Positions 56,149 through 64,000 of a stretch of 64,000 bases of DNA are shown here, piece by piece (position 1 is the stretch's first letter; every line of letters starts with the position of its first letter). The stretch spans positions 512,009 to 576,008 of the forward strand of contig NZ_PGFZ01000001.1 of the NCBI RefSeq assembly GCF_002923755.1. Direction: 5' to 3'. A program made the translations under genes and the position numbers. This stretch comes from Methylovulum psychrotolerans. GTDB taxonomy: Bacteria; Pseudomonadota; Gammaproteobacteria; Methylococcales; Methylomonadaceae. The notes under the pieces were generated by a model that had not been told where the DNA came from, made no database searches, and worked only from the letters and a program-made list of their open reading frames with translations.

Positions 56149-57232
56149 CGGTATTGCCTCCAGGGGGAATGCTGCCGGTCACATCGACGGTAATCTGGAA
56201 ACGCTCCAGCTTGCTGACGGTGTTTTGGGTCACGGGTGAGGCAAAGCGGGCGTTATTGAATAAATCCGAGCTTTCCAAAACCCCGATCAGCGCCGATGCG
56301 GCGGGCGATTCGCCTTGGATTTGCAAATGCCCGTCCGAATACTGCAAATACGCCAGCCAAGTGTCATCCTTGATGAGATGGCTCAATTCATTAAGCATGG
56401 TCACCATATTCGGGCGGCCACGTTTTTCATCTAAGAGCTTTTGGGTTTCGTTAATGACCGAATCGACTTCCTGTTGCAGGGCTTTGATTTTTTTCGCATC
56501 TTTTTCAATGACTTTAACCTTTTCCGCCAACGCGTCTACGGTTTGGTATTGCAACGCCAAGGGCAAAGTCAGTGCGGTCAGCAACAGCAGCCCGGCAGTT
56601 ACCAGCAGACCCGAATGGATCAGCCGCGAGGTATTGGCGATTTTATGCCGGAACTGCTCCGGCAACAGGTTATAGGCGCGATAGTCATCTTCCAAGTCAT
56701 TGGCAAAGCCCTGATAATCGGCAAAGAGCGGCGACAGGCCGAACGCCTTCATATCCTCATAAAAGCCGTCGAGCAATTCCCGCGTCGTCAACACCAGCAC
56801 GACTTTAATATGTCCCGGCTCCGTTTGCGGTTCCAATGCCTTCACCGCAAAATAGACTTGCTCGGCTTTAAACGGCGTGTATTTGTCCAATTCGTAAGCG
56901 ACGACTTGTTGCAGATTATCTTTAGCGGCGGCGGGCAACAGCAGTTCGCGGTGCAGTGCGTCGTGTTCGCCTAAACGTAACACCGCACCCGCTTTGGCGT
57001 ATTTTTCGTCACTGCTTTGTAAGGCCTTAAATTGGGCAATCCCCGTTTCGTTACGCTCCAGGGTCGCTAAAAATATGCTCTCTCCCGCAAAAGTATAGCT
57101 CACATTAAAATACGATTGCTCAGGGCTGAAAACTAACAGGCCATGCTGGTCGGTGACCAGATGCCTGAGTTTTTCAGGCACCAAAAACATCAGTTCCCGC
57201 CGCCACCAGCGCAGGAAGCGTTTAAAATCCAT
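56135..57232 (-). CDS. gspL: Type II secretion protein GspL-like (PilM/PilN-type)
   Basis: About 365 residues from the ATG at 57232; an ATG at 57259 is an alternative and neither has a clear ribosome site. N-terminal actin-like cytoplasmic part (LLLPAAAKDNLQQVVAYELDKYTPFKAEQV), a membrane helix about residue 215-235, then a PilN-type periplasmic part (LNELSHLIKDDTWLAYLQYS). Recruits the ATPase GspE to the membrane. Confidence 0.88.
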   Translation of the reverse strand: MDFKRFLRWWRRELMFLVPEKLRHLVTDQHGLLVFSPEQSYFNVSYTFAGESIFLATLERNETGIAQFKALQSSDEKYAKAGAVLRLGEHDALHRELLLPAAAKDNLQQVVAYELDKYTPFKAEQVYFAVKALEPQTEPGHIKVVLVLTTRELLDGFYEDMKAFGLSPLFADYQGFANDLEDDYRAYNLLPEQFRHKIANTSRLIHSGLLVTAGLLLLTALTLPLALQYQTVDALAEKVKVIEKDAKKIKALQQEVDSVINETQKLLDEKRGRPNMVTMLNELSHLIKDDTWLAYLQYSDGHLQIQGESPAASALIGVLESSDLFNNARFASPVTQNTVSKLERFQITVDVTGSIPPGGNTDENP

Positions 57233-57233
57233 A

Positions 57234-58247
57234 TCAATGGTTGAATTCAGATTCGGCATAGTCTTTTATGAGCAACTCGTTTTTTGCCTCGGCAAATAAA
57301 GATTCATTATGGGTAACGGGTATTTGCCACTTTAACACTTGAAACGGTTTGCTGCCTTGCCCATCGCCTTTTTTAACGATAGCGCTGATAACCGCACTGG
57401 CATCGTCATCCATCCGCGCCTCACAGACAATGGTCAGCACCTCATTATCGCCCAAGGGGGCATTTTTGGCATTGGCGACCGGTGCGGCAGGGATCGGCAG
57501 ATCATTAACAATGCTGTCCCGGCGGTTTTTCAGGTAATCTTGCAACAAAGCGATATCCGCATCAGGCAACACCGCCAAAACTTCCGGTGTCGCCTGTTGG
57601 GCATTGACTTGAGGCTGGCCTGAATAGACGGTGACCAAAGGCTGTAACCATTTAAACGTCGCCTCCTCCATACCCAGCACCAAGCGCAATTCATCCAAGG
57701 TCTGGAACGGTTTGTTAGCGGGCTGGTAACGTAGGCCAGCATCCTTATATTCTTGTTTTTCTGCCCCCTCAAGATGCACCACATCATCGGCATCCCGCCA
57801 GTCGAGAATGGCGGCGACCAGCCTGGCTTGGGCCTTTTCATCGTCGGCCAAAGGCGATTGCTGGAACAGGCTTTCCAAAAGCTTCTGTTCCGCTTTATTC
57901 ATGTCGATCTTACCCGTTTCGGCAAATAATTGGATGCGGATGTGTCCGCCTATGTCGCCTGCGACCGTAAATGCCCCTGGGGTGTCAATCTGATAAATGC
58001 TGCCGTCCGCCAACCAGCGCTGTTTAGGGTCGGGCAGCATCAGCATCGCCTCGGCGATGGCCAATCCCGACTCGGCCAAGGCGGCGGCTTTGGCGGTGTT
58101 TTTAATGCCCGCCACCAGCGTCGCCTCGCGCCGCATACTCAGTGCAAAGCTACCCGCCATAATGGTCAGCAGGCTCAATACCCACAAGACTAAAATCAGG
58201 GCGAAGCCGTGCTGGGTACGGCCCTTGCCGGATAATTGCCCCGCCAT
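57234..58247 (-). CDS. gspK: Type II secretion minor pseudopilin GspK
   Basis: 337 residues from the ATG at 58247, overlapping the gspJ stop (TAATG); in-frame sequence further upstream is only the gspJ shadow. Prepilin signal GFALILVLWVLSLLTIMAG without the Glu at +5, as is normal for GspK. Large alpha-helical insertion typical of the tip pseudopilin. Confidence 0.92.
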   Translation of the reverse strand: MAGQLSGKGRTQHGFALILVLWVLSLLTIMAGSFALSMRREATLVAGIKNTAKAAALAESGLAIAEAMLMLPDPKQRWLADGSIYQIDTPGAFTVAGDIGGHIRIQLFAETGKIDMNKAEQKLLESLFQQSPLADDEKAQARLVAAILDWRDADDVVHLEGAEKQEYKDAGLRYQPANKPFQTLDELRLVLGMEEATFKWLQPLVTVYSGQPQVNAQQATPEVLAVLPDADIALLQDYLKNRRDSIVNDLPIPAAPVANAKNAPLGDNEVLTIVCEARMDDDASAVISAIVKKGDGQGSKPFQVLKWQIPVTHNESLFAEAKNELLIKDYAESEFNH

Positions 58248-58930
58248 TATTGGGCAGCCCCTTCCGCCGATTCTTCCGGCGCGGTTTCTACCGCGCCATC
58301 GGCACCAATCTGCGAACCCGCCACTTTCAATTCGACAATCATATCTGGCCAATACATGGCGTTATCCAATTCAATACTGATTTTAACCAATTGCGGCTGG
58401 CTATCGCGTTGCAGCCATTGGCTTTGCCAACTGCCTTCGCCACCCATTTCATCGGGGCCGAAGTAGGCAAAAGAGACATTACGCACATGCTTGATTAACG
58501 GTATTTCTTCTTTGGGCAACTCACCGCTGTCGGCGGTCGGCAAAAACGGGGTCACAGACACGTTAATCAGCTTGCTGTCCTCAACTTCCTTTAATTGCAA
58601 CCGATATAACTGGTCGCCCACTTTCGCGGCGCTGGCCGGAAACTCACCGACAAACTGCAAAGACAATTCGTCACCCTGAAAGGCCAATTGCCGCTGGTCT
58701 TTGATAGAAAAATCATCCCATAGCGGTTTGGCGACCGCCAAATGTTGCTGGAAAAAGTGATAAACCACCGCCACTTCATTAACGTCGGCCATTTTGCTTT
58801 CGCCTTTTTCCCAGCTTTGCGCACAGATTTTTAAACTGGCAAACAACAGCACCACCATAATGCTCAGCAGCGTCATGGCGATCAGCACTTCTATTAAGGT
58901 AAAGCCTAGCGCGGTTTTTAAGCGTTTCAT
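58247..58930 (-). CDS. gspJ: Type II secretion minor pseudopilin GspJ
   Basis: 227 residues. Prepilin cleavage site LGFTLIEVLIAMTLLSIMVVLL with Glu at +5. The C-terminal half has the GspJ-type globular domain. The tail (PEESAEGAAQ) is acidic. Part of the H-I-J-K tip complex. Confidence 0.92.
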   Translation of the reverse strand: MKRLKTALGFTLIEVLIAMTLLSIMVVLLFASLKICAQSWEKGESKMADVNEVAVVYHFFQQHLAVAKPLWDDFSIKDQRQLAFQGDELSLQFVGEFPASAAKVGDQLYRLQLKEVEDSKLINVSVTPFLPTADSGELPKEEIPLIKHVRNVSFAYFGPDEMGGEGSWQSQWLQRDSQPQLVKISIELDNAMYWPDMIVELKVAGSQIGADGAVETAPEESAEGAAQ

Positions 58931-59352
58931 TGGGCAGGCTCCGTGCTTGTCTCTTTCAGGCGCAGTTTTAACTTAGACAACTCCAAAGCCCTGCCCTTAC
59001 CGCCCCCATCATCCCAGGACACCGTCACATCGACCACAAAAAACTCGGTTTTTAGGGTGGTAGGGTCAACCTCAGGGGGTGTAAAACGGTACGGGCTGAC
59101 CAGCACTTGCCAGTTATACTTGTCATTGTCACGCCCCAGCACCTGTCCGGGCTGTAACGGTGTCTCCACCCCCGCCCTGACCATCAGCGATTCGGCCAAT
59201 TGCACCGCCACCGTATAATCTTCGGCCACGGCAGCGGTCTGGACACCTCCGGCAAATATTTTCAGCAAAATGCCTATCGACAATGCCAGTATCGAAAAGG
59301 CAATCAAAATTTCCAGCAAGGAAAAACCGCGCTGCTTACTTATGCCCGTCAT
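58927..59352 (-). CDS. gspI: Type II secretion minor pseudopilin GspI
   Basis: About 141 residues from the ATG at 59352 (an ATG at 59364 is also in frame). Prepilin site RGFSLLEILIAFSILALSIGILL. Overlaps gspJ start (ATGA). Confidence 0.92.
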   Translation of the reverse strand: MTGISKQRGFSLLEILIAFSILALSIGILLKIFAGGVQTAAVAEDYTVAVQLAESLMVRAGVETPLQPGQVLGRDNDKYNWQVLVSPYRFTPPEVDPTTLKTEFFVVDVTVSWDDGGGKGRALELSKLKLRLKETSTEPAQ

Positions 59353-59833
59353 CAAAGGTATCATTGAGTTCCGCCGCCCCGGTCAGCCAGTTAATATCAA
59401 TCTGCCATTTTGCCGTTTCGCGTTCCAGCGTCACCCGCCCGCCCGTGGACGAACCGTCAGGGAAAAAACGGATACTGCCCTGCCCTTGTCCGGTCAACTC
59501 GCTCTGCGCGGTAACGACCGTCAGGCTCACCGCTTTAGGGATTTCATAAACCCGCTGTCTATGGCTGACGGTGTAGCTGTTGTTGTCCAGATCAAAATCG
59601 ACGGTGGTCGCTTCGTGGTTCATTAACGCTTCGCCTCTGGCAAAGCGTAAGGCCGAGACAATATCATGGGCCGCCGTCTTAATTTCGGCGGTGTCATGGC
59701 CTGAAGACATGCTGATACCTATCGCGGCAAACCCCAAAACTACAATCACCAAAACGACAATCAGCTCAATAAGGGTAAAACCTTGTGACCGGGCAAAGCC
59801 AAGCCTAGGTGCAGGGTGGGCAATTATTGCCAA
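59336..59833 (-). CDS. gspH: Type II secretion minor pseudopilin GspH, TTG start
   Basis: 165 residues. Prepilin site QGFTLIELIVVLVIVVLGFA. The only plausible start is the TTG at 59833, which overlaps the gspG stop by 10 bases; no ATG or GTG fits upstream of the prepilin helix. The TTG could keep its level low relative to GspG. Confidence 0.9.
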   Translation of the reverse strand: MAIIAHPAPRLGFARSQGFTLIELIVVLVIVVLGFAAIGISMSSGHDTAEIKTAAHDIVSALRFARGEALMNHEATTVDFDLDNNSYTVSHRQRVYEIPKAVSLTVVTAQSELTGQGQGSIRFFPDGSSTGGRVTLERETAKWQIDINWLTGAAELNDTFDDGHK

Positions 59834-60252
59834 CTGACCAGATCCTGGTCTTCGCCTTCGCCGCCTTCCTTACCGTCAGCGCCATAAGAATACAGGTCAA
59901 ACTTACCGTGTTCGCCAGGGGCGACATAGTGGTATTCGTTTTGCCAAGGGTCTAAAGGGATTTGGGCTTTTTGCAAATACGGCCCGTTCCAACGCTTGGC
60001 GGTGTCGGGCGATTCGATTAAGGCTTTTAAGCCTTCTTCTGAGGTGGGGTAACGGCCTATGTCCAGCTTATACATATCCAAGGTGGCCGACAAATCTTCA
60101 ACTTGGACTTTCGCCGCCTTGGTTTTTGCCTCGGCCATGTGCCTCATCACTTGGGGGCCGACAATACCCGCCAGCATGGCGATAATGCCTAAAACGACCA
60201 ATAATTCCAATAAGGTGAAGCCTGACTGGCCTGGGATGTGGGTTTTTTTCAT
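59824..60252 (-). CDS. gspG: Type II secretion major pseudopilin GspG
   Basis: 142 residues. Prepilin site SGFTLLELLVVLGIIAMLAG, then the pseudopilin fold with YKLDIGRYPTSEEGLKAL and the Ca2+-loop tail SYGADGKEGGEGEDQD. Forms the pseudopilus shaft. Confidence 0.95.
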   Translation of the reverse strand: MKKTHIPGQSGFTLLELLVVLGIIAMLAGIVGPQVMRHMAEAKTKAAKVQVEDLSATLDMYKLDIGRYPTSEEGLKALIESPDTAKRWNGPYLQKAQIPLDPWQNEYHYVAPGEHGKFDLYSYGADGKEGGEGEDQDLVSWQ

Positions 60253-60305
60253 GATGTTTTCCAGTAAAATAGCGAAAAAGTAAGTGCGGTCGGCGTAAGT
60301 CTAGG

Positions 60306-61520
60306 TTAAAACGCCAAATCATTGACGCTCAGGATAGCCAGCAGGATAGAGACGATAATGCCTGCTATCATCAGGCCTAAGGTGATAATCAGGGCCGGCT
60401 CCAAAAATGCCAGCATCCGTTGGATGGCGACCCGAAGCTGTTTGTCGTAAATGGTTGCCACGCGTAACAGCATCTCTTCCAAACGCCCCGTTTCTTCGCC
60501 CATTTTAATCATCTGCATCGCCATTTTCGGAAACAAAGCTTTTTCCTGCAAGGCCTCCGATAAATGCCGGCCTTGTTTGAGTTGCTCTTCGGTGTCGCCG
60601 ATGGCTTCGGCAATCACCAGATTATCGACGGTTTCCCTAACAATCACCATTGCCGCAATGATGGAAACCCCGTTACCCAGTAAAGTTCCCAAGGTACGGG
60701 TGATATTGGCGGTTTCTTTGTTCATCAGCACCGAGCCGAACAGCGGCAACCTTAAAAACCGCCCGTCCCAGACTTTTTTACGGACAGGGTCGGCCAGTTG
60801 GAATTTCATATAACTGGACACGCCAAAAAACGCCCCAAACAACGCCCACCAATAACTTTTTAGCCATTCCGCCATCCCTACAACGATTTGTGTCGAAATG
60901 GGCAAATCCTTGCCCGCACTTTCAAACATTTCGGTGAATTGCGGCACGACAAAGGTCAGCATAATGAACACCGAAGCCAACGACATCACCAACAGAATGG
61001 TCGGGTAAATCAAAGCGGTACTGACCGTGTCCTTTAATTCTTGCGAACTTTCCAGATACTCCCCCAAGCGGTTAAGCACTTCGCCCAAACCGCCGCCCGC
61101 TTCGCCCGCGCGGATCATGTTTAAATAAAACTTGGTAAAAATACCCGCCTGCATTTCCAAAGCATCCGCCAAAGACGTGCCGCCTTTGACTTTCTCCAAC
61201 ACTTTGGCTATCAGCTTGGTCAGGCGTTCGTTATCTTCTGTCAAATCCATCAACACAATCAGTGACTTGTCTATGGGCAAGCCGGACTCCAACAAGGTCG
61301 CCAATTCGCCCGTAAACAGCAAAATATCCTTTTGCGTCAATTTGTTGGGCTTAGCGCCCCATAAGCCTAAGAATGACCCCGAATTGGCCAGCGCCACTTT
61401 AATAGGGATATAGTTTTCCGCCTGCAAAGCCGCGATTAACTTGCCCTCATCTGGCGCGTCACGCAAGCCTTCTTCGGTTTCGCCCAAGGCATTAATGGCT
61501 TTATAAGTGAATAATGGCAT
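60306..61520 (-). CDS. gspF: Type II secretion inner-membrane platform protein GspF
   Basis: 404 residues with three membrane helices around 165-190, 215-240 and 370-400 and two T2SF domains (LLFTGELATLLESGLPIDKS and LGTLLGNGVSIIAAM). Platform of the pseudopilus assembly. Confidence 0.96.
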   Translation of the reverse strand: MPLFTYKAINALGETEEGLRDAPDEGKLIAALQAENYIPIKVALANSGSFLGLWGAKPNKLTQKDILLFTGELATLLESGLPIDKSLIVLMDLTEDNERLTKLIAKVLEKVKGGTSLADALEMQAGIFTKFYLNMIRAGEAGGGLGEVLNRLGEYLESSQELKDTVSTALIYPTILLVMSLASVFIMLTFVVPQFTEMFESAGKDLPISTQIVVGMAEWLKSYWWALFGAFFGVSSYMKFQLADPVRKKVWDGRFLRLPLFGSVLMNKETANITRTLGTLLGNGVSIIAAMVIVRETVDNLVIAEAIGDTEEQLKQGRHLSEALQEKALFPKMAMQMIKMGEETGRLEEMLLRVATIYDKQLRVAIQRMLAFLEPALIITLGLMIAGIIVSILLAILSVNDLAF

Positions 61521-61521
61521 T

Positions 61522-63207
61522 TTACGCTTCCGAAGTCACGCGCATGACTTCTTCCAAGGTCGTCACACCCTGCACCACTTTATCCAAACCATTTTCATAC
61601 AAGGTCTGCATCCCTTCCGCCACCGCCAGTTTTTGGATCGCCCCCGCCTCTTCATGCGCCATAATCAATTTGCGCACCGGGTCGGTCATCGGTAAAAATT
61701 CAATAATCGCCATTCGGCCACGATAACCCATATTATTACAGGCCAGACAGCCGACAGGCTTATACAGGACAATCTCGCCTTCTGCCGCAAAACGGCGCAA
61801 GCGTAAATCTTCCACTAACTGGGCATCGGCAACATAAGGCACTTTACAGGCCCCGCACAATTTTCTGACCAGACGTTGCGCCAAAATACCGTTGACCGTA
61901 GAGGTGAGCAGATATTCTTCCAAGCCCATATCCAACAGCCGCGTCACCCCGCCAGCGGCATCATTAGTATGCAAGGTGGACAATACCAAATGCCCGGTCA
62001 ATGCCGATTGCACCGCGATACGCGCGGTTTCCAAGTCGCGCATTTCCCCGATCATAATCACGTCCGGGTCTTGCCGGACAATCGAACGCAAGGCCACCGC
62101 GAAGGTCAAGCCGATTTGCGGCTTGGCCTGAATTTGGTTAATGCCTTCCATCTGATATTCCACCGGGTCTTCGACGGTGATGATTTTCCGCGCTGAGGTA
62201 TTGAGTTGCTTTAAGGCGGCATACATGGTGGTCGATTTACCGCTACCCGTAGGGCCGGTAATCAGGATAATGCCATGCGGCAAGGCCAACACGTCGAGAA
62301 AGCGTTCCAGATGAATCCCAGCAAAGCCCAAGGCACGAAAATCCAGCACGGTGTTTTCCTTATCCAATAAGCGGATCACCACACTTTCGCCGTACATGGT
62401 CGGAATGCTCGACACCCGCAAGTCCAACTCCTTACCGAGCATTTGCACCTTAATACGCCCGTCCTGCGGCAGGCGGCGTTCGGCGATGTTCAGCTTCGCC
62501 ATAATCTTAATCCGCGAGATCACCGCCGCCGTCGATTTGACAGGCGGCGCGTCAATTTCCTGCAACACCCCGTCCACGCGTAACCGGACTTTCAGGCTTT
62601 GCTCAAACGGCTCGATATGAATATCCGAGGCTTTAGTCTCAATCGCCCGCTGCATAATCAAGTTGACCATCTTAATGACCGGCGCTTCGCTGGCCAAATC
62701 CTTCAGATGTTCCAAATCTTCTTCGCCAATATCATCCATGGTCAGGCCATCGACAATCTTATCCATTTGCGAACGGCCTTCGCCATACTGGACTTCCAAA
62801 GCGGTGTCAATTTCCGACAGCAAGCCTACTTTGGCGATTATCGGCTTGCCTATCGCCAAACCTAGGGAGCCAACGACAAAAGGGTCTTCCGGGTCCATCA
62901 TCGCCACCGTCACCGCACTGTCATCCTGATGCAGGCCAATGATATGGTATTGCTTAAGAAAGCGTAACGATACACTCGCAGGCAATTGCGGCTCTAACGG
63001 GTAGTTATCGGGTTGGACTTTTTCAAAATGCCCGGCTTCGACAAACGCATCCGCCACATCAAGCTCGGAACATAAGCCTAATTTGACCAATAATTGTGGC
63101 AAACTTTCCGCTATTGAACCTTTCTTGACCCGTTCAACCTTTTTCAATTCGGATGCCGATAGTTTACCTTTCGTTTGTAGCGTATGCAGCAGTGATTCGT
63201 AAGCCAT
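61522..63207 (-). CDS. gspE: Type II secretion ATPase GspE
   Basis: 561 residues. N-terminal GspE_N domain, ATPase core with Walker A GPTGSGKSTTMYAAL (about 314-328), IRQDPDVIMIGEMRD (Asp box), ATPase Walker B, LVLSTLHTNDAAGGVTRL, and the zinc module with LCGACKVP and GCLACNNMGYRGR. Provides energy for secretion. Starts the operon; the intergenic region before it (63208-63336) holds no visible terminator. Confidence 0.97.
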   Translation of the reverse strand: MAYESLLHTLQTKGKLSASELKKVERVKKGSIAESLPQLLVKLGLCSELDVADAFVEAGHFEKVQPDNYPLEPQLPASVSLRFLKQYHIIGLHQDDSAVTVAMMDPEDPFVVGSLGLAIGKPIIAKVGLLSEIDTALEVQYGEGRSQMDKIVDGLTMDDIGEEDLEHLKDLASEAPVIKMVNLIMQRAIETKASDIHIEPFEQSLKVRLRVDGVLQEIDAPPVKSTAAVISRIKIMAKLNIAERRLPQDGRIKVQMLGKELDLRVSSIPTMYGESVVIRLLDKENTVLDFRALGFAGIHLERFLDVLALPHGIILITGPTGSGKSTTMYAALKQLNTSARKIITVEDPVEYQMEGINQIQAKPQIGLTFAVALRSIVRQDPDVIMIGEMRDLETARIAVQSALTGHLVLSTLHTNDAAGGVTRLLDMGLEEYLLTSTVNGILAQRLVRKLCGACKVPYVADAQLVEDLRLRRFAAEGEIVLYKPVGCLACNNMGYRGRMAIIEFLPMTDPVRKLIMAHEEAGAIQKLAVAEGMQTLYENGLDKVVQGVTTLEEVMRVTSEA

Positions 63208-63336
63208 TAGTTAATTTTTCAGATGGATTTGGCGCGTAAAATAACAGAAGTTTACCACAAGCGCGGTACGGTTTGCCGTACTTGTGCCACAAACAGACAG
63301 CGGCGACGGTGCTTTGGTTTCCCAGCGTATCGCCAT

Positions 63337-64000
63337 TTAGTCCGGTAACGGCTTGATCGGCCATTGTAACAAACGCAGAAAACCTAAGGCCTTAGGATTG
63401 CGGTGAGCCGCCAGACCGATAGGCATTGTCGCTTGCGGCTGTTGGGAGTGGCTTTTATAGGTCTTAAACAGCTTATCCCATAAGGGGATAGCAAAGCCAT
63501 AATTGCTGTTGGTTTCTGCGATAAGGACAGAATGGTGGATGCGGTGCAAATCCGGGGTTATCAGCCACCAACGCAAACGCCGCTCCAACCCGTCAGGTAA
63601 CTGGATGTTGCTATGGTTAAACGTCGCCGCGCCATTTAACAGCACTTCAAACGCCACCACCGCCAGTGGCTCGGCACCGATCAGAATAATGCACAGGCTT
63701 TTATACAACATCGATAACAGAATTTCCAGCGGATGGAAACGCACCGCCGTCGTCGCATCCACCAGCAAATCGCTATGATGCACCTGATGCAAACGCCACA
63801 GCAGCGGGTAACGGTGGCTGGCGACATGTTGCCAATAAATGGCGCAATCCAATAACAATACGCTAGCAGCCACTGCCCAGCCCTGCCCCAACGGCACAAC
63901 CTGCAACAGCCCCAGCCCCGCCGCTTGCGCATACAGCGCCGCGCTGTATGCCAAACCACCTACCGACACCCGCAACACCGCCATATTCAGCGCCGCCAAG
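63337..64000 (-). CDS. Sterol desaturase / fatty acid hydroxylase family protein, partial (5' end outside the window)
   Basis: 220 residues seen; the true start is beyond base 64000. Four membrane helices and the His-rich di-iron sequence HVASHRYPLLWRLHQVHHSD, FHPLEI, HSNI, LHRIHHSV. Di-iron membrane oxygenase for lipid or sterol modification. A second, shorter family member is at 22076. Confidence 0.9.
   Translation of the reverse strand, partial: LAALNMAVLRVSVGGLAYSAALYAQAAGLGLLQVVPLGQGWAVAASVLLLDCAIYWQHVASHRYPLLWRLHQVHHSDLLVDATTAVRFHPLEILLSMLYKSLCIILIGAEPLAVVAFEVLLNGAATFNHSNIQLPDGLERRLRWWLITPDLHRIHHSVLIAETNSNYGFAIPLWDKLFKTYKSHSQQPQATMPIGLAAHRNPKALGFLRLLQWPIKPLPD

Overview
The window looks like chromosomal DNA of a Gram-negative gammaproteobacterium. 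The supporting content is hsd-trp-accD-folC-dedD-cvpA-purF style gene order, a complete type II secretion operon, a PEP-CTERM protein and aerobic haem synthesis. Several exported, probably metal-handling proteins, a sterol-desaturase/hydroxylase pair and a secreted protein with a His-first mature end make me favour an aerobic methanotroph of the Methylococcales. That is inference from overall character: no methane monooxygenase gene is present here to prove it.

Layout. 0.2-5.7 kb: amino-acid permease, small membrane protein, GlcF-like Fe-S protein, spermidine-synthase-like membrane protein, small unknown protein. 5.7-13.3 kb: a minus-strand block of envelope and redox genes (ApbE flavin transferase, a DUF3570/outer-membrane-barrel fusion, a DUF4266 lipoprotein, a TlpA thioredoxin, two paralogous secreted proteins, an STN-HEAT protein and a secreted protein starting with His). 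This is the most interesting accessory region. The DUF3570 protein carries a DTWSGAT sequence that matches the acceptor motif ApbE uses to attach FMN covalently, and its gene lies immediately upstream of apbE. 13.8-21 kb: secA, a DUF502 protein, a small lipoprotein, fbp, a SemiSWEET and an unknown membrane protein. 21.2-22.05 kb: a graveyard of a transposase fragment and a broken two-component pair. 22-24.4 kb: a hydroxylase-like membrane protein, hemF and a DUF2231 protein.

24.5-34.4 kb is housekeeping on the plus strand: trpF-trpB-trpA-accD-folC-dedD-cvpA-purF, then a lipoprotein, an EVE-domain protein, ychF and a CAU tRNA. From 34.4 kb to the tRNA-Lys at 45.7 kb lies an accessory island: a type I restriction-modification locus (hsdM, hsdS, hsdR) broken up by toxin-antitoxin genes (one toxin dead, one MazF-like toxin overlapping the start of hsdS), gene remnants, hairpin repeats, a diguanylate cyclase and a broken tyrosine integrase. 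HsdM has altered residues in all three recognisable methyltransferase motifs, inside an AT-rich patch.

45.8-52.4 kb: ybdD-cstA, PEP-CTERM protein, pirin, ilvA, rpiA. 52.7-63.2 kb: a minus-strand type II secretion operon in the Xps-like order gspE-F-G-H-I-J-K-L-M-C(N)-D, closely packed with many stop/start overlaps. The window ends inside a sterol-desaturase-family gene.

Interspersed palindromic repeats of at least seven different sequence families occur. Two of them lie inside coding sequence, where they appear to supply the N-terminus of a protein (the DUF3570 fusion and HsdS).
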